A stretch of DNA of 56,345 nucleotides, from positions 1 to 56,345 of the forward strand of contig NZ_JAFKRH010000048.1 of assembly GCF_019038465.1 (NCBI RefSeq). Reading direction: 5' to 3'. The DNA is from Synechococcus sp. CCY 0621. GTDB taxonomy: Bacteria; Cyanobacteriota; Cyanobacteriia; PCC-6307; Cyanobiaceae. Under the pieces are notes generated by a model, which was not told the DNA's origin, did no database searches, and saw only the letters and a list, made by a program, of their open reading frames with translations. A program made the position numbers and the translations under genes. Positions 31,151 through 41,990 of the stretch are shown here, piece after piece (positions within the stretch are counted from its first letter, which is position 1; the number at the start of each line of letters is the position of its first letter).

Positions 31151-31621
31151 TCACCCGTCTGCCTGGGACCGCAGGTCCAGGCCCATGGCCCGGATGCCAC
31201 CGGGATCCACCACAAACCCTGCCCGGGCGAGGGCGTTGAGGGCCTCGGGTGGGGCGGACAGGGAAATGCTGCAGCCGCTCAGTTCCCGCCGCAGGCGAGC
31301 CAGGGCGGCCTGCACCAGGGCCCCGATCACCTCATCCCGGCAGGGATCGGCCGGATCGGCCACCAGGTCCCAGAGGTTGGCGTTGAGGGCCTGATCGCTG
31401 GTGGCCCGCACAAAGCCCACCAGCCGGCCGCCCGGGTCGAGCACCACCAGGTGCCAGGCGCTGCGCGCCAGCACCCGCTCCCAGCGGTCGCTGCTGCGGG
31501 GTGAATCGCCGCAAGCCTCCAGCAGGCGATTGAGGTCGGCCGGTTCGGGGTCGTGCTGATGGAGCAGGGCGTAACCCTCCCGCAGGCGTGGGGTCGAAGG
31601 CTGGCTGCGGAAGGGGATCAA
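31151..31621 (-). CDS. GNAT-family acetyltransferase-like protein
   Basis: The protein resembles a GNAT N-acyltransferase: LRE-x-D-type start region, then AWHLVVLDPGGRLVGFVRA, LWDLVADPADPCRDEVIGALV (split) for the acetyl-CoA segment, and a tail ALARAGFVVDP. The Q/R-x-x-G-x-(G/A) motif is weak, so activity is uncertain. The gene follows ppc on the same strand. I place the start at TTG 31621, 17 bases after the ppc stop. ATG 31672 or 31690 would extend it into ppc. 156 residues from TTG. Confidence 0.65.
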   Translation of the reverse strand: MIPFRSQPSTPRLREGYALLHQHDPEPADLNRLLEACGDSPRSSDRWERVLARSAWHLVVLDPGGRLVGFVRATSDQALNANLWDLVADPADPCRDEVIGALVQAALARLRRELSGCSISLSAPPEALNALARAGFVVDPGGIRAMGLDLRSQADG

Positions 31622-31637
31622 CAGAGAGTTCAGGGAA

Positions 31638-34600
31638 TCAGCCCGTGTTGCGCATGCCTGCGGCGATGCCATTGATGGTAAGCAGGGCACCGCGGAGCAG
31701 TTCGCTGCGGCTGTAGGTGCGGCCGTCGCCGCCTCCGGGCCCGTCGCTCGGCCCCTCGCTCATCGGCGGTTGCCGTTTCTGCTCCCGCAGCCGGCGCAGC
31801 AGCGCCACCTGCAGATAGCCCAGGGGAATGATCGTGCGGTTGCGCAGGTCGACCGACAACTGCAGGGCCGGGTCGCCGTCGAGGAGCCGGCTGTGGTTGC
31901 TGATGCGCAGCACCAGGGAATGGGTGAGGGCGAACTCGCTGGCGATCGACGCGAAGATCTGCTCGAAAACCTGCTTGTTCTGGGGGCGTCCCAGGGAGGT
32001 GACGTAATGGCCGGCAAGCTCCAGATCGACCTTGGAGAGGGTCATCTCCACCTTGGAGATGAGCATGCGGAAGAAGGGCCAACGCTGGTAGAGCAGCTGC
32101 AGCAGTTCCATCTGCTCACCATCGGCATCGAGCTCGGCTTGCAGGGCCGTGCCCACGCCGTACCAGCTGGGCAGCAGGAAGCGGCTCTGGGTCCAGCCGA
32201 ACACCCACGGGATCGCCCGCAGGCTGGAGAGATCCTTGGCACCGCTCTTGCGCCGCGCCGGGCGGCTGGAGATCTGCAGCTTGCTGATCTCCTCGATCGG
32301 TGTCACCTGCTGGAAGAAGGCCACCAGGTCGGGGTTGTCATGCACCAGGGCCCGGTAGTGGTCGCGGGAGCGGGCGGCGAGCCGCTCCATCAGCACGTTC
32401 CAGGTGGGGGTGTCGTCCACTGGGGTGCTCACCATGCTGTTCTGCAACACGGCGGTGGTGACCGTTTCCAGGTTGTAGAGGGCCAGCTCGGGCAGGGAGT
32501 ACTTGGAGGCCAGCACCTCCCCCTGCTCGGTGATCTTGATGCGCCCTTTGAGGGTGCCGCTGGGCTGGGCCAGGATCGCCTGGTAGGCGGGGCCGCCACC
32601 CCGTCCCACCGAGCCGCCACGGCCATGGAAGATGCGCAGGGCGACATCGTGGGCATCGGCGAGCGACTGCAGTGCGATCTGGGCCCGGTGGATCTCCCAG
32701 TTGCTGGAAAGGAAGCCGGAATCCTTGTTGCTGTCGGAGTAGCCCAGCATCACCTCCTGCAGGGGCTGCTCGCCGTCGCTGTTGCTGATCAGCAGCTGGC
32801 GGTAGAAGGGGTCGGCGAACAGGCGACCCATCACCGCCGGGGCCCCCTGCAGGTCTTCCACTGTTTCGAACAGAGGGATCACCAGCAGGGCCGACTTCTG
32901 GGCCATCGGATCCACCAGCCCCGCCTCCTTGGCCAGCAGCACCACCTCCAGCAAGTCGGACACCGTGTGACTCATGGAGATCACGTAGGTGCGGCAGATG
33001 CGCCGGCCGAATTCCTGCTGCAGCCGTTGCAGCATCCTGAACACGGCGAAAGTCTCGGCGGTGGGCGCACTCCAGCGGGCCGCCGGTGGCAGCAGCGGAC
33101 GGCGGGTCTTGAGCTCGTTCAGCAGCCACTCCACCCGCTGCTCCTCGTCCATCTCCCCGTAGGGCACCGGCAGCAGCAGGTAGCGGCTGAGTTCGTCGAT
33201 GGCGTCGCTGTGGCGGGTGCTCTCCTGGCGGATGTCGAGGCTGGCCAGGGAGAAGGCGAAGATGTGCACCTGGCTGAGCAGGTCCTGCAGGGCTTCGCAG
33301 CTCAGGCCGGTGGCATCAAGGCTCTCCTTGACCAGCTCCAGGTCGGTGCGGAACTCCTCCACCGAGGCGTAATGGAGTTCCTGGGGCGGGGCCGGCTCCA
33401 TCAGGCTGGTGAGGCCGGCTTCGTGGCCGGAGGAGCCATCGCAGGGGGATTCCCAGCCCGCTTCCGCCAGCTGCTGGTTGCGTTGCTGGGTGAGCCGCAG
33501 CCGCTCGAGGGTGTAGCTCAGCTTGAGCCGGTAGGGCTCGAGCCGGTAGCGGGCGGCCCGTTCCTCGTAGATCTCCGGGAAGCGCAGCCGGTCCATCTCC
33601 AGGGATTCCAGTAGTGCTGCGCTCACCTGGCTCCACTGCATCGAGATGCTGAGCTGGTCACGCAGGATGGACACCGCCTGGATGTAGCGGGCCAGCATCA
33701 TCTGTCGCTGGAAGCAGGCCGTGCGCCAGGTCACATCCGGCGTCACCGAGGGGTTGCCGTCCCGGTCGGAGCCCACCCAGGAGCCGAAGGTGCAGAAGGC
33801 GTCCCGGGGTGGTTGCACGTCGGGGTAGCTGGCCGCTAGGGCGGCGCGGATGCGCTGGCGCAGCTGGGGCAGGGCATCGAAGAGCACCTGCTGGAAGTAG
33901 TGCAGGGCGTAATCGACCTCGTCGATCACCGATGGCTTGAACTGGTGCAGCTCATCGGTGCGCCACCACAGCCGGATCTCCTCCTCCAGCTGCTGGCGCA
34001 GCCGGTCGTTGTCGTCCGGGTTGCCCTGGCCGTTCACCTGCAGCTTCTGGATCAGGGCCGCCACCCGGCGCTGCTTGTGCCGCACGGTGTGGCGCACGAT
34101 CTCGGTGGGGTGGGCGGTGAACACCAGCCGGATGTCGAGCTCCCGCAGCAGGTTCTCGAGTTGGCCCGGCGGCACATTCAGGGCCCGCAGGCGCTCGAAC
34201 AGCTGGCGGAAGGTGGCCGGATCGCTCTGGCTGGCCAGGGCAGGCAGGAAGGGGTCGTTGCTGGCGGGGGCGGGGGCCCGTTTGATGCTTTCGAGGTAGC
34301 TGTCTTCCTCGATGTGCTGCTCAAGGATGTTGACCAGCTGGAAATACAGGGAAAAGGCCCGGGCGGCGGCGATGCCCTCGGCCAGATCCATCGCCTTGAT
34401 CAAGGCCACGATGCCGTCGGTGTCGACGGCGGAGGAGGCCTCCGGATCCAGACCCGGCGCCACCGGACCGCTCAGTTCCTTGAGCCGCAGCAGGCGGTCC
34501 ACCTGCTCGGGTGGGCACTCGCTGCGCAGCACCGTCTGCCAGAGATCTTCCACGAGCTCCAGCCGTTCGGTGAGCAGGCGGATCACCCCGGGGGAGGCCT

Positions 34601-34670
34601 CGGCGGGAACGACCGAGGGTTCGGTCAGCTGGAGCCGCATGGGGGCGGTGGGCGCGGGGTTGCTGTTCAT
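31638..34670 (-). CDS. ppc: Phosphoenolpyruvate carboxylase
   Basis: The 1010-residue enzyme has all main PEPC motifs. [13 protein letters not shown] holds the catalytic His, [12 protein letters not shown] and [17 protein letters not shown] bind substrate, [14 protein letters not shown] is the mobile loop, and the chain ends [12 protein letters not shown] as usual. It fixes bicarbonate onto PEP to make oxaloacetate, refilling the incomplete TCA cycle. ATG 34670 follows GGAGG, overlaps the gshA stop in ATGA, and gives the expected length. The longer open frame upstream lies within gshA. Confidence 0.96.
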   Translation of the reverse strand: MNSNPAPTAPMRLQLTEPSVVPAEASPGVIRLLTERLELVEDLWQTVLRSECPPEQVDRLLRLKELSGPVAPGLDPEASSAVDTDGIVALIKAMDLAEGIAAARAFSLYFQLVNILEQHIEEDSYLESIKRAPAPASNDPFLPALASQSDPATFRQLFERLRALNVPPGQLENLLRELDIRLVFTAHPTEIVRHTVRHKQRRVAALIQKLQVNGQGNPDDNDRLRQQLEEEIRLWWRTDELHQFKPSVIDEVDYALHYFQQVLFDALPQLRQRIRAALAASYPDVQPPRDAFCTFGSWVGSDRDGNPSVTPDVTWRTACFQRQMMLARYIQAVSILRDQLSISMQWSQVSAALLESLEMDRLRFPEIYEERAARYRLEPYRLKLSYTLERLRLTQQRNQQLAEAGWESPCDGSSGHEAGLTSLMEPAPPQELHYASVEEFRTDLELVKESLDATGLSCEALQDLLSQVHIFAFSLASLDIRQESTRHSDAIDELSRYLLLPVPYGEMDEEQRVEWLLNELKTRRPLLPPAARWSAPTAETFAVFRMLQRLQQEFGRRICRTYVISMSHTVSDLLEVVLLAKEAGLVDPMAQKSALLVIPLFETVEDLQGAPAVMGRLFADPFYRQLLISNSDGEQPLQEVMLGYSDSNKDSGFLSSNWEIHRAQIALQSLADAHDVALRIFHGRGGSVGRGGGPAYQAILAQPSGTLKGRIKITEQGEVLASKYSLPELALYNLETVTTAVLQNSMVSTPVDDTPTWNVLMERLAARSRDHYRALVHDNPDLVAFFQQVTPIEEISKLQISSRPARRKSGAKDLSSLRAIPWVFGWTQSRFLLPSWYGVGTALQAELDADGEQMELLQLLYQRWPFFRMLISKVEMTLSKVDLELAGHYVTSLGRPQNKQVFEQIFASIASEFALTHSLVLRISNHSRLLDGDPALQLSVDLRNRTIIPLGYLQVALLRRLREQKRQPPMSEGPSDGPGGGDGRTYSRSELLRGALLTINGIAAGMRNTG

Positions 34671-35830
34671 GATCCTCCAGGAACCTGGGCTGCTTCTGTC
34701 TCCAGCCATGCGTCCAGCGCCTTCTCCCGTGACGCGAGCGCCACGGCCTCGCTGCCGATGATGGCACCGATGCTTTCGCCACGCCCCTGACGGGCGAGCC
34801 AACGCATCGCCTGGTTGCCGGTGGCGAGCAGCTCGTGGAGCGGGGCCAGCCAGCGCTCCAGCCCCAGCTCCGCCGCCAGGGGGGCCATGGCCTCCAACTC
34901 GGCGGCGATCCAGGCGCGGGCCTCCAGCGTCTGTCCGCTGCGCCAGTGCACCAGCTGGGCCTGGAGGCTGGAGCGGGCCGCCGCCCGGTCGTTGGCATCG
35001 GCCAAGGCCTCGAGCTCACCGGCGGCCAGGGGGCTGGCGGCCAAGGGATCCTGGCCCTGGGGATCCCGCAGCAGTTGCTGCAGGCGCAGTTCGGTGAAGG
35101 CGGTGACGGCCAGCAGCAGCAGAGGGTCGTCGATCAGGTCGCAGATGCGGATCTCCAGGCGGTTGAGGCCATGGGGGCGGTCGTCGCCATTGGGGCGCAC
35201 CGAGGTCCACAGGTGACGCACGTTGCGCATCGCCCCGGCGGCCAGCTGCTGCTCCATCCAGAGGATGTAGTGGCCGTGGTTACGGAACAGGGGCACCTGG
35301 GGCGGGGTGATCGGAAACTGCAGCCAGCGCTGGGAGTGGGCCCCGGTGGCCACCCCGTCCAGGAAGGGGGAGCTGGCGCTGAGGGCCAGCAGCAGCGACG
35401 CCTCGCAGCGCAACAGGCGCAGGCCGGCGAACAGGGCGTTCATGTCCGTCAGCCCCAGGTTGATGTGGACGCTGGCGGTCACGACCCGGGTGCCGTAGGT
35501 GGCCTCGATGTAGGCGTGGTACGGGTTCTCGGGGTCAGAGCGCTCGAAGCGTCGGCTGTCCCCCAGGCTCAGGGTGCTGCCCGGCAGCAGGGTCAGCTGG
35601 CGGGGCTGGAGCCAGCGGCGCAGCCGACGGCGCGGCTCCAGCAGCAGCTCCAGCTGGGCGGTGTAGGAGGCCTCGGGTGGGGTGACGTACTCCAGGTTGC
35701 GCTGGTCCGGTTCGGTCATGAAGCCGGCCAGCGCGGCGGCCGCTTCCGCCGAGCAGCCCACCACCGAGCCATCGGCCCGGCCGGTGTACATCTCCACTTC
35801 GAAGCCCTTGAGCAGCAGGGGCGCGCTCAT
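34667..35830 (-). CDS. gshA: Glutamate-cysteine ligase, cyanobacterial type
   Basis: The 387-residue protein begins [20 protein letters not shown] and has [33 protein letters not shown] and [15 protein letters not shown], features of the cyanobacterial GCS2-related ligase that makes gamma-glutamylcysteine, the first step of glutathione. The start overlaps the trpE stop in ATGA, and its own stop overlaps the ppc ATG in ATGA, so trpE, gshA and ppc are coupled. The pairing of trpE with gshA is known in other picocyanobacteria. Confidence 0.9.
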   Translation of the reverse strand: MSAPLLLKGFEVEMYTGRADGSVVGCSAEAAAALAGFMTEPDQRNLEYVTPPEASYTAQLELLLEPRRRLRRWLQPRQLTLLPGSTLSLGDSRRFERSDPENPYHAYIEATYGTRVVTASVHINLGLTDMNALFAGLRLLRCEASLLLALSASSPFLDGVATGAHSQRWLQFPITPPQVPLFRNHGHYILWMEQQLAAGAMRNVRHLWTSVRPNGDDRPHGLNRLEIRICDLIDDPLLLLAVTAFTELRLQQLLRDPQGQDPLAASPLAAGELEALADANDRAAARSSLQAQLVHWRSGQTLEARAWIAAELEAMAPLAAELGLERWLAPLHELLATGNQAMRWLARQGRGESIGAIIGSEAVALASREKALDAWLETEAAQVPGGS

Positions 35831-37392
35831 GGGGTGGCGTCCGCCGCAGCGGCCACGGCCGGCTCCAGGCAGGCCAGGGCCTTGAGCATGCCGCGTGCCT
35901 TGTTGCGGGTTTCCTGGTACTCCGCCTCCGGCCGGGAATCGGCCACGATCCCTGCCCCGGCCTGGACCTGCACCCGCCAGCCGCCGTCGGGATGGGGCCG
36001 AACCACCATGGTGCGGATCGTGATCGCCGTGTTCAGCGCCCCGGCCAGATCCACGGCCCCGTAGACCCCCGAATAGGGCCCGCGGGCATCCGGTTCGAGG
36101 GCATGGATCAACTGCATGGCCCGGATCTTGGGGGCCCCGCTCACGGTGCCGGCAGGGAAGGACGCCATCAGCAGATCCCAGATGTCGTGATCCTCGGTCA
36201 GCAGCCCTTCCACCTCGCTGACGATGTGCATCACGTGGGAGTACTTCTCGATCACCATCAGCTCGGTGACCTGCACCGTGCCGGCCCGGCAGACCCGGCC
36301 CAGGTCGTTGCGGCCCAGGTCGACCAGCATCACGTGCTCCGCCCGCTCCTTGGGATCGGCCAGCAGCTCCTCAGCCAGGGCCGCATCCCTTCGGGCATCC
36401 TCGCCGCGGGGGCGGGTGCCGGCGATGGGCCGCAAGGAGGCCTTCACCCCTTCGGCGCAGGGCTCCGCCTTCACCATCACCTCGGGGCTGGAGCCGATCA
36501 GATGCCAGTCGCCGAAGTTGAAGAACGCCATGTAGGGCGAAGGATTCACCATCCGCAGGCTGCGGTAAAGCTCGAAGGGATCGTGGCTCACCCGGGTTTC
36601 CAGCCGCTGGCTCAGCACCAGCTGGAACACGTCGCCGGCGGCGATGTGCTCGGCCGCCGTGGCAACAGCGGCTTCGAAATCGGCCTGGCTGCGGTTGCTG
36701 CTGGTGGCCAGCTCGGCGCCACTCGCCTCGTGCCAGGCCAGCGGTTGCACGTGCGCCGGCAGCGGGGCGTGCATGCGGGCCTCGAGGGCCTCGATGCGCG
36801 CCGCCGCCTGGTCGTAGGCCTCGCCGGGATCGGCGCCTGCGGAGAGATCCACGTAGGCCACGGCCGTGATCTGGCGCTTCACCTGGTCGAACACCAGCAG
36901 ACTGTCGGCCAGCATCCAGCAGCCGTCGGGTGGGGCCCCCTCGGCGGCGTTGTGCACCGGCACGCTGGGCTCGATCCACTGGATCAGCTCATAACCCCAG
37001 AAGCCGAACAGTTGGGCCACCTTGGGCAGGCCCTCCACCGGGCCAGGCCGCAACGGCGCCAGGGCGTCCCGCAGCAGGCGGAAGGGATTGCCCTGGAGCT
37101 GTTCGCTGCGGCCATCCCGCCAGCACCGCTCGCCCCGGTCGCCGCGGCAGGTGAGGGTCCAGAGCGGGTCGCTGACGACGTAGCTCCAGCGGCCCAGCTG
37201 CTCGCCCCCCTCCACGGATTCCAGCAGCACACCATGGCTGCTGCCCGCCCCCACCTTCAGCCAGGTGGTCAGGGGCGTCTCCAGGTCGGCGGGCCAGCAT
37301 TTCTTGAGGGGCAGAAGATTGACGGCCAAGTCAGCACCTGCTTCCCCACCGGCGATCCGGGCAAGGAAGGCGCTGCGATCAGAACCGGGCAT
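35827..37392 (-). CDS. trpE: Anthranilate synthase component I
   Basis: The 521-residue enzyme shows the chorismate-binding family motifs SLRPIAGTRPRGED, DLGRNDLGRVCRAGTV, FPAGTVSGAPKIRAM and IQAGAGIVADS-like VQAGAGIVADS near the end. The N-terminal TrpE half begins at LLPLKKCWPADLETP. It converts chorismate and glutamine-derived ammonia to anthranilate. The frame has GTG 37395 one codon before ATG 37392; I use ATG. It lies downstream of psaD after a terminator, and its stop overlaps the gshA start. Confidence 0.95.
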   Translation of the reverse strand: MPGSDRSAFLARIAGGEAGADLAVNLLPLKKCWPADLETPLTTWLKVGAGSSHGVLLESVEGGEQLGRWSYVVSDPLWTLTCRGDRGERCWRDGRSEQLQGNPFRLLRDALAPLRPGPVEGLPKVAQLFGFWGYELIQWIEPSVPVHNAAEGAPPDGCWMLADSLLVFDQVKRQITAVAYVDLSAGADPGEAYDQAAARIEALEARMHAPLPAHVQPLAWHEASGAELATSSNRSQADFEAAVATAAEHIAAGDVFQLVLSQRLETRVSHDPFELYRSLRMVNPSPYMAFFNFGDWHLIGSSPEVMVKAEPCAEGVKASLRPIAGTRPRGEDARRDAALAEELLADPKERAEHVMLVDLGRNDLGRVCRAGTVQVTELMVIEKYSHVMHIVSEVEGLLTEDHDIWDLLMASFPAGTVSGAPKIRAMQLIHALEPDARGPYSGVYGAVDLAGALNTAITIRTMVVRPHPDGGWRVQVQAGAGIVADSRPEAEYQETRNKARGMLKALACLEPAVAAAADATP

Positions 37393-37410
37393 CACGGCGA
37401 CAGGCAGGCA

Positions 37411-37434
37411 AAAAAAACGGGGCTCTCGGCCCCG
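37411..37434 (-). terminator. Rho-independent terminator after psaD
   Basis: On the minus strand, GGGGC, loop CGAGA and GCCCC form a GC-rich stem followed directly by G and seven T's (37411-37417). It ends 27 bases after the psaD stop and would isolate psaD from trpE. Confidence 0.85.
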
Positions 37435-37460
37435 CCGTTATAGGTGCTGGCCGATGCGGA

Positions 37461-37892
37461 TCAGGCTTCGTGGGTTTCCTTGCCGCTGAACTTGAGGCTG
37501 GCAGGGTTGGGGTTGGCGCCGATGCTGCGGGGGGTGTGGCCCACCATGGCGCGGCCTTCGTTGACCTTCTCGGGGAAGACGCCGTCCTTGGGATGCAGGA
37601 ATTCGGTGTCGCCGCCGGGGTAGATCCGGTAGATCTTGTAGTCCTCGATCCGGGGCTTGAACTTGGTGCGCAGCTGGGTGCCGAGGGCCAGGCACTGCTC
37701 CTTGCGGGCGAAGTACATGAGGTTGTCGCCTTCGTTCATCTCCGCGGCACCGCCGGTGGGGAGTTCGAACGCCTGGGCCTTGGAGCTGCTCCAGGTGATG
37801 GCGTACTTCTCCTCGGTTTCGGCCGAGTTCAGCAAGCCACCGGTGCTGCCGATGGACTTCGGAAGTTGACCGTGGAGGGCCGTATCAGGCAT
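37461..37892 (-). CDS. psaD: Photosystem I subunit II (ferredoxin docking)
   Basis: The 143-residue protein is PsaD, on the stromal side of photosystem I where it helps dock ferredoxin. Motifs include [19 protein letters not shown] (split), [58 protein letters not shown] (split) and RSIGANPNP. Its length matches cyanobacterial PsaD. The ATG at 37892 ([13 protein letters not shown]) is clear. A strong terminator follows the stop. The upstream 112 bases to the sensor-kinase gene should hold its promoter. Confidence 0.97.
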   Translation of the reverse strand: MPDTALHGQLPKSIGSTGGLLNSAETEEKYAITWSSSKAQAFELPTGGAAEMNEGDNLMYFARKEQCLALGTQLRTKFKPRIEDYKIYRIYPGGDTEFLHPKDGVFPEKVNEGRAMVGHTPRSIGANPNPASLKFSGKETHEA

Positions 37893-38004
37893 GACTTGCA
37901 GACCGTTTCAGGCGGAAACTAGCACCGTGTTTTTCGCCTTTCCGGCGCGCCCGCCGGACTCTTCACACCCGTCAACAAACCCGGCCCACCCGGGGCCCAT
38001 CCCC

Positions 38005-39405
38005 TCAGCCGCTGCGCTCGGCGGCCGGGAAGAACACGGTCAGGTTGCTGCCGCCTCGCTCGGTCAGCCGGCCCCCCAGGCGATGGAAGAGCCGCTGGGT
38101 GGCCTGGCGGCTGAGCTGCAGGCTGCCGGTTTCGGGGTTCCAGCTCAGCACCGGCCCCACCGGCATCGGCACGGCGGCCGCCAGCCCATCGGCGTCCCGG
38201 CTTTCGGGGTCGTCGCTGCTGAGCTGCAGTTTCAACCGCGACCCCGCCGGCAGCAGCCGCAGCCGCACCTCGCTGCCGCTGGGCAGGCTGCGGCTGAACC
38301 GGTCGATCAGTCCGCCGAGCATGGTTTCCAGCCGGCTGGGGTCGCTCATCACCGGCGGCAGGTCGGCGGCGATCTCCAGAACCAGCTTGAGATCACGCCG
38401 GCCCAGCTGGCGTTGCCACAGCGCCTCCAGCTGAAGCAGCAGTCGGCTCAGGTCCGTCCGGGCCAGTTCACTGGCGCTCAGAGGCTGGCCGCTGCCGGGC
38501 TGGCGCTGCAGTTCCGCCGCCAGGAAGATCAGTCCGAAGCGGTCGATCTGTTCGCTGCACTCGCCATCGATCTGCTCCAGCCGCTGGCGCACCACCGCCG
38601 GCAGATCGGTGCGGCGCAGCAGGGAGCGGATCAGGGTGCGGATCGTGGCCAGAGGGGTGCGCACCTCGTGGGTGAGGGCTTCGAGCAGGGCCAGCTCGCT
38701 GCTGACGGCGTCGTTGCCGTTGCCCTCGCTGCGTTTCTCCCCGTGCACCAGCGGCTGCAGGGTGACGCTGGGGGCCATCGCCGCCAGCCGCTGGGCCAGC
38801 AGGGGCCAGAAGCGGGTGCCCAGGTCGGGGGCGTTGCGGAGCGGACCCAGCAGCTGCAGCCGGCGGCGCAGCCCCAGACCCGCCGTCGGATCGTCCTGGG
38901 CCAGGCGGCGATCGAGCAGCTCCAGGGCAGCCGACAGGATCGCGGCTTCGAAGCGCACCACCAGCCGGCGCGCCTGCGGCGGGCCATCGAGGGCCAGGGC
39001 CACCTGCAGCACCGGCGTGATCAGCACCAGCAGCGGATCGGTGCCGTCCTCTTCGCGCAGGCTGAGGCGCTGAAAGCCCCCGGGCCGGCCGGCCGTGCCC
39101 CGGGGGGCGGTCCCCGGGGGGGGCGGCAGACCGGGCAGCAGCGGCAGCCCCGATGGCATCAGGTTGCCCACCTCCACCGGGGTCCAGACCCAGCCGTCCA
39201 GCCACTCCAGAAGGGCGGGCTCGTAGAGGGCCGGCAGGGGCGCCGCCAGCCAGACGCCGGGCTGGGGTGGGGCGGTTCCGAGCAGATCTTCCTGCACGGT
39301 GGCCAGGGCGGCCCACCACTGGCGCCTGACGCTGTCCTCGTCCCCCCGCCCCGCCGGCACCCCCTCCGCCAGCAATGAACGCAGTTCCCCCAGGCTCACC
39401 ACCAT
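38005..39405 (-). CDS. Sensor histidine kinase-like protein, degenerate ATPase domain
   Basis: The 466-residue protein has an H-box, ALLEALTHEVRTPLATIRTL (H in THEVRTP at about residue 247), as in HisKA domains. The ATPase half lacks the usual motifs: the N-box position reads DPSRLETMLGGLIDRF, without the Asn, and no DxGxG box follows. The N-terminal 220 residues have no recognised sensor fold and no membrane helix. It may sense through a partner, dimerise with another kinase, or be inactive. No response-regulator gene is beside it. The start overlaps rodA by 10 bases, so the two are coupled. Confidence 0.7.
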   Translation of the reverse strand: MVVSLGELRSLLAEGVPAGRGDEDSVRRQWWAALATVQEDLLGTAPPQPGVWLAAPLPALYEPALLEWLDGWVWTPVEVGNLMPSGLPLLPGLPPPPGTAPRGTAGRPGGFQRLSLREEDGTDPLLVLITPVLQVALALDGPPQARRLVVRFEAAILSAALELLDRRLAQDDPTAGLGLRRRLQLLGPLRNAPDLGTRFWPLLAQRLAAMAPSVTLQPLVHGEKRSEGNGNDAVSSELALLEALTHEVRTPLATIRTLIRSLLRRTDLPAVVRQRLEQIDGECSEQIDRFGLIFLAAELQRQPGSGQPLSASELARTDLSRLLLQLEALWQRQLGRRDLKLVLEIAADLPPVMSDPSRLETMLGGLIDRFSRSLPSGSEVRLRLLPAGSRLKLQLSSDDPESRDADGLAAAVPMPVGPVLSWNPETGSLQLSRQATQRLFHRLGGRLTERGGSNLTVFFPAAERSG

Positions 39406-40664
39406 CGCCGCTGGCTGCGGCTGTGCCTGGCCACGGAGGCGCAGAGCCCGAGGCTGATGCAGTTGACGAGCATGGCCGAACGGCCGTAGCTCAGGAAGGG
39501 CAGGGGAATGCCGGTGATGGGTCCGAGACCGATGGTCATGTTGACGTTCACCACCACCTGGAACATCAGCATGGCGCCGATGCCCACCACCACGAGCGAT
39601 TCGTAGTCGCTGCCGGCCCGGCCGGCGATCTGCAGCAGGCGCCAGATCAGCACCACAAAGCCCACCACCACCAGCATCGAGCCGATGAACCCGGTCTCCT
39701 CCCCCAGGGCACTGAAGATGAAATCGGTGTGCTGCTCAGGGATGAAGCGCAGCTTGGTGAGCGATCCGTTCATCAGGCCGGTGCCCCAGAGCTGGCCGGA
39801 GCCGATGCCCACGGTGCTCTGCAGCAGGTGGTAACCACCGCCGAGGGGATCCTGGGCCGGATCGAGGAACAGGGTGAGCCGGGCCCGCTGGTGGGGCCGC
39901 AGCCCGTGTTCCCACAGCCAGGGGGTCCCCACGGCGAACAGTCCCTGGACGGCCAGCACCAGCGCCAGGCCGATGCCCTTCCAGGGCAGGGAGCGCCAGG
40001 CCACCCAGCCCATCAGGGGGATCCAGCCCACCAGCAGCCAGGGCACGGTGCCGGCGATGATCGCCGTGAACAGCGGTGAGAGCAGCAGCAGCAGCCAGGT
40101 GGCAGGCATGCCCGACCAGAACAGCATCACCAGCAGCACCGCACCGAAGACCAGTGACGAGCCCAGATCGGGCTGCACGAACACCAGCAGCCAGGGCACG
40201 CTAATCATCCCCACCGGCCGCAGCAGATCGATCGGCCGTTCCACCGGGTACTTCGACAGCACGCCCGCCAGCAGCAGGATGGCCGCCACCTTGGCGAACT
40301 CCGACGGCTGCACATAGAAGCCGCCGATGTTGATCCAGCTCTGGGCCCCAAGGGCGCTGACCCCGATGATCCGCACCGCGATCAGACTCGCGACCATCAG
40401 GATGTAGATCGGCCACTGGAAGCGGGCGATCCGCTGCAGCGGCACGCGGGACAACAACACGGCCACGACCATCCCCACCGCCGCGGTGACCCAGTGCTGG
40501 TACCAGTCGGTGGTGGCCTGCTGGCGCTGGGTGCTGGCGATCAGGATTCCCGCCAGCAGGGTGAGGGCGATCGGGATGCCCCAAAGAATCGGATCGAAGC
40601 CGAGGCCACGCCGCTTCGCCCCCTTGGCGGCGAACCCACCGCGCCGGGGGCTGAGAACCGCCAT
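39396..40664 (-). CDS. rodA: Rod shape-determining protein RodA (peptidoglycan glycosyltransferase)
   Basis: The 422-residue SEDS protein has about ten membrane helices. Conserved SEDS motifs are LGAQSWINIGGFYVQPSEFAK (split), LLVFVQPDLGSSLV, FIPEQHTDFIFSALGEE and PITGIPLPFLSYGRSAML. The Asp in QHTDFIF is the catalytic residue. It polymerises lipid II during cell elongation together with a class B PBP. It follows mrp with a 4-base gap and overlaps the kinase-like gene by 10 bases, so mrp-rodA-kinase form a likely transcription unit. Confidence 0.93.
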   Translation of the reverse strand: MAVLSPRRGGFAAKGAKRRGLGFDPILWGIPIALTLLAGILIASTQRQQATTDWYQHWVTAAVGMVVAVLLSRVPLQRIARFQWPIYILMVASLIAVRIIGVSALGAQSWINIGGFYVQPSEFAKVAAILLLAGVLSKYPVERPIDLLRPVGMISVPWLLVFVQPDLGSSLVFGAVLLVMLFWSGMPATWLLLLLSPLFTAIIAGTVPWLLVGWIPLMGWVAWRSLPWKGIGLALVLAVQGLFAVGTPWLWEHGLRPHQRARLTLFLDPAQDPLGGGYHLLQSTVGIGSGQLWGTGLMNGSLTKLRFIPEQHTDFIFSALGEETGFIGSMLVVVGFVVLIWRLLQIAGRAGSDYESLVVVGIGAMLMFQVVVNVNMTIGLGPITGIPLPFLSYGRSAMLVNCISLGLCASVARHSRSQRRWW

Positions 40665-40668
40665 CGCT

Positions 40669-41775
40669 TCAGGCGAGGGCCGGGCTGAGGGCGCAGCTGG
40701 CGCTCAGCCGCTCGGCCAGCTCGGTGAAGGCACGGCCGCTGGCGGAGCTGGGTGCCGAGAGCACCACCGGCCGGCCGCTCTCTCCGCCCTCGAGAACGGG
40801 CATCTCCATCGGCAGCTGGGCCAGCAGCGGGACATCCGCCTCATCGGCCAGCAACCGGCCGCCACCGCTGCCGAACAGGGCGTAGCGGCGATCAGGCAGA
40901 TCGGGGGGGATGAAGGCGGTCATGTTCTCCACGACCCCCAGCACCGGCACCCCCATCTGCAGGAACATCGCCAGGCCGCGGCGGGCATCCTGCAGCGACA
41001 CCTGCTGGGGGGTGGTGACGATCACCACCCCGGCCATGGGCACGGCCTGGGCCAGGGTGAGCTGGGCGTCACCGGTGCCGGGCGGCAGATCCACCACCAG
41101 CACGTCGCGCTCGCCCCAGTTCACCTGATAAAGAAACTGGCGGATGATGCCGTTGAGCATCGGGCCGCGCCAGACCACCGGCTGGTTCTCCTGGATCAGC
41201 AGGCCCATGGACACCATCACGATGCCGCAGCTCTCGATCGGCTCCAGCACCTGGTCGTTGCCGCTGCCCGTCACCTGGGGACTGCGGTCGGCCACGCCGA
41301 GCATGGTGGGGGCATTGGGCCCGTAGATGTCGGCATCGAGCAGGCCCACCCGCAGGCCCGAGGCCGCCAGGGCACAGGCCAGGTTGACCGCCACGGTGCT
41401 CTTGCCGACGCCACCTTTGCCGCTGCTGACGGCGATCACCTGGCGCACGCCTGGGATGCCCTGCCGTTCCGGCAGCTGCCCCCCCCCCGGGCCATGGCCG
41501 GCGGCGCCAATCGGCCCCGAGGAGGGGGCGGCGGCGGGCTGGGCCAGTTCGATCTGGACGTCGTTGATGCCCTCCACGGCCAGCAGGGCGCTGCGGGCCT
41601 CAGCGGCGATGCGCTCACGCTGGCTCGCGGCGAAGCCGGGCAGGGCGAGGCGAAACACCGCCCGGCTGCCCTGGTGACGCAGGTCGCTGATCCAGCCGAG
41701 CTCCACCAGGCTGCGGCCGCTGCCGGCATCGCGGAGCGGCTGCAGCGCCTTCAATAGGGTGTCGGCGCTGGCCAT
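40669..41775 (-). CDS. mrp: Mrp/ApbC-family P-loop ATPase, iron-sulfur carrier
   Basis: The 368-residue protein has a MIP18/DUF59-like N-terminal domain (residues about 5-80) and a ParA/Mrp ATPase domain with the deviant Walker [17 protein letters not shown] and [16 protein letters not shown], then [15 protein letters not shown]. The CxxC pair that bridges the cluster in many Mrp proteins is absent here ([19 protein letters not shown]), as I recall for cyanobacterial members. It probably transfers Fe-S clusters. Upstream of rodA by 4 bases. Confidence 0.9.
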   Translation of the reverse strand: MASADTLLKALQPLRDAGSGRSLVELGWISDLRHQGSRAVFRLALPGFAASQRERIAAEARSALLAVEGINDVQIELAQPAAAPSSGPIGAAGHGPGGGQLPERQGIPGVRQVIAVSSGKGGVGKSTVAVNLACALAASGLRVGLLDADIYGPNAPTMLGVADRSPQVTGSGNDQVLEPIESCGIVMVSMGLLIQENQPVVWRGPMLNGIIRQFLYQVNWGERDVLVVDLPPGTGDAQLTLAQAVPMAGVVIVTTPQQVSLQDARRGLAMFLQMGVPVLGVVENMTAFIPPDLPDRRYALFGSGGGRLLADEADVPLLAQLPMEMPVLEGGESGRPVVLSAPSSASGRAFTELAERLSASCALSPALA

Positions 41776-41990
41776 TCGTCGACGTCTCGGGTGTTCTGAG
41801 ACGGGATCCTAGGGGCCGTGCCCCGGGGCGGTCGGGCCGGCAGGGGCCCCCCGGAGGCCCCTCGGAGGCCCCCCGGTGGCGGCCGCCCGGAACTTCCTCA
41901 GCCCGTGACAGAGACTCTCGACCCCTTGTGGGACCCCCCGACGGGCTGAAAAGGTGTGCGGATGTTCCGCGCCCGCCGCGCTGCCGTTCC

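Noticed and set aside
31770-33614. Long plus-strand frame inside ppc
   Set aside because: Antisense to ppc, which has every PEPC motif. The composition is Gln/Gly/His-rich and typical of shadows.
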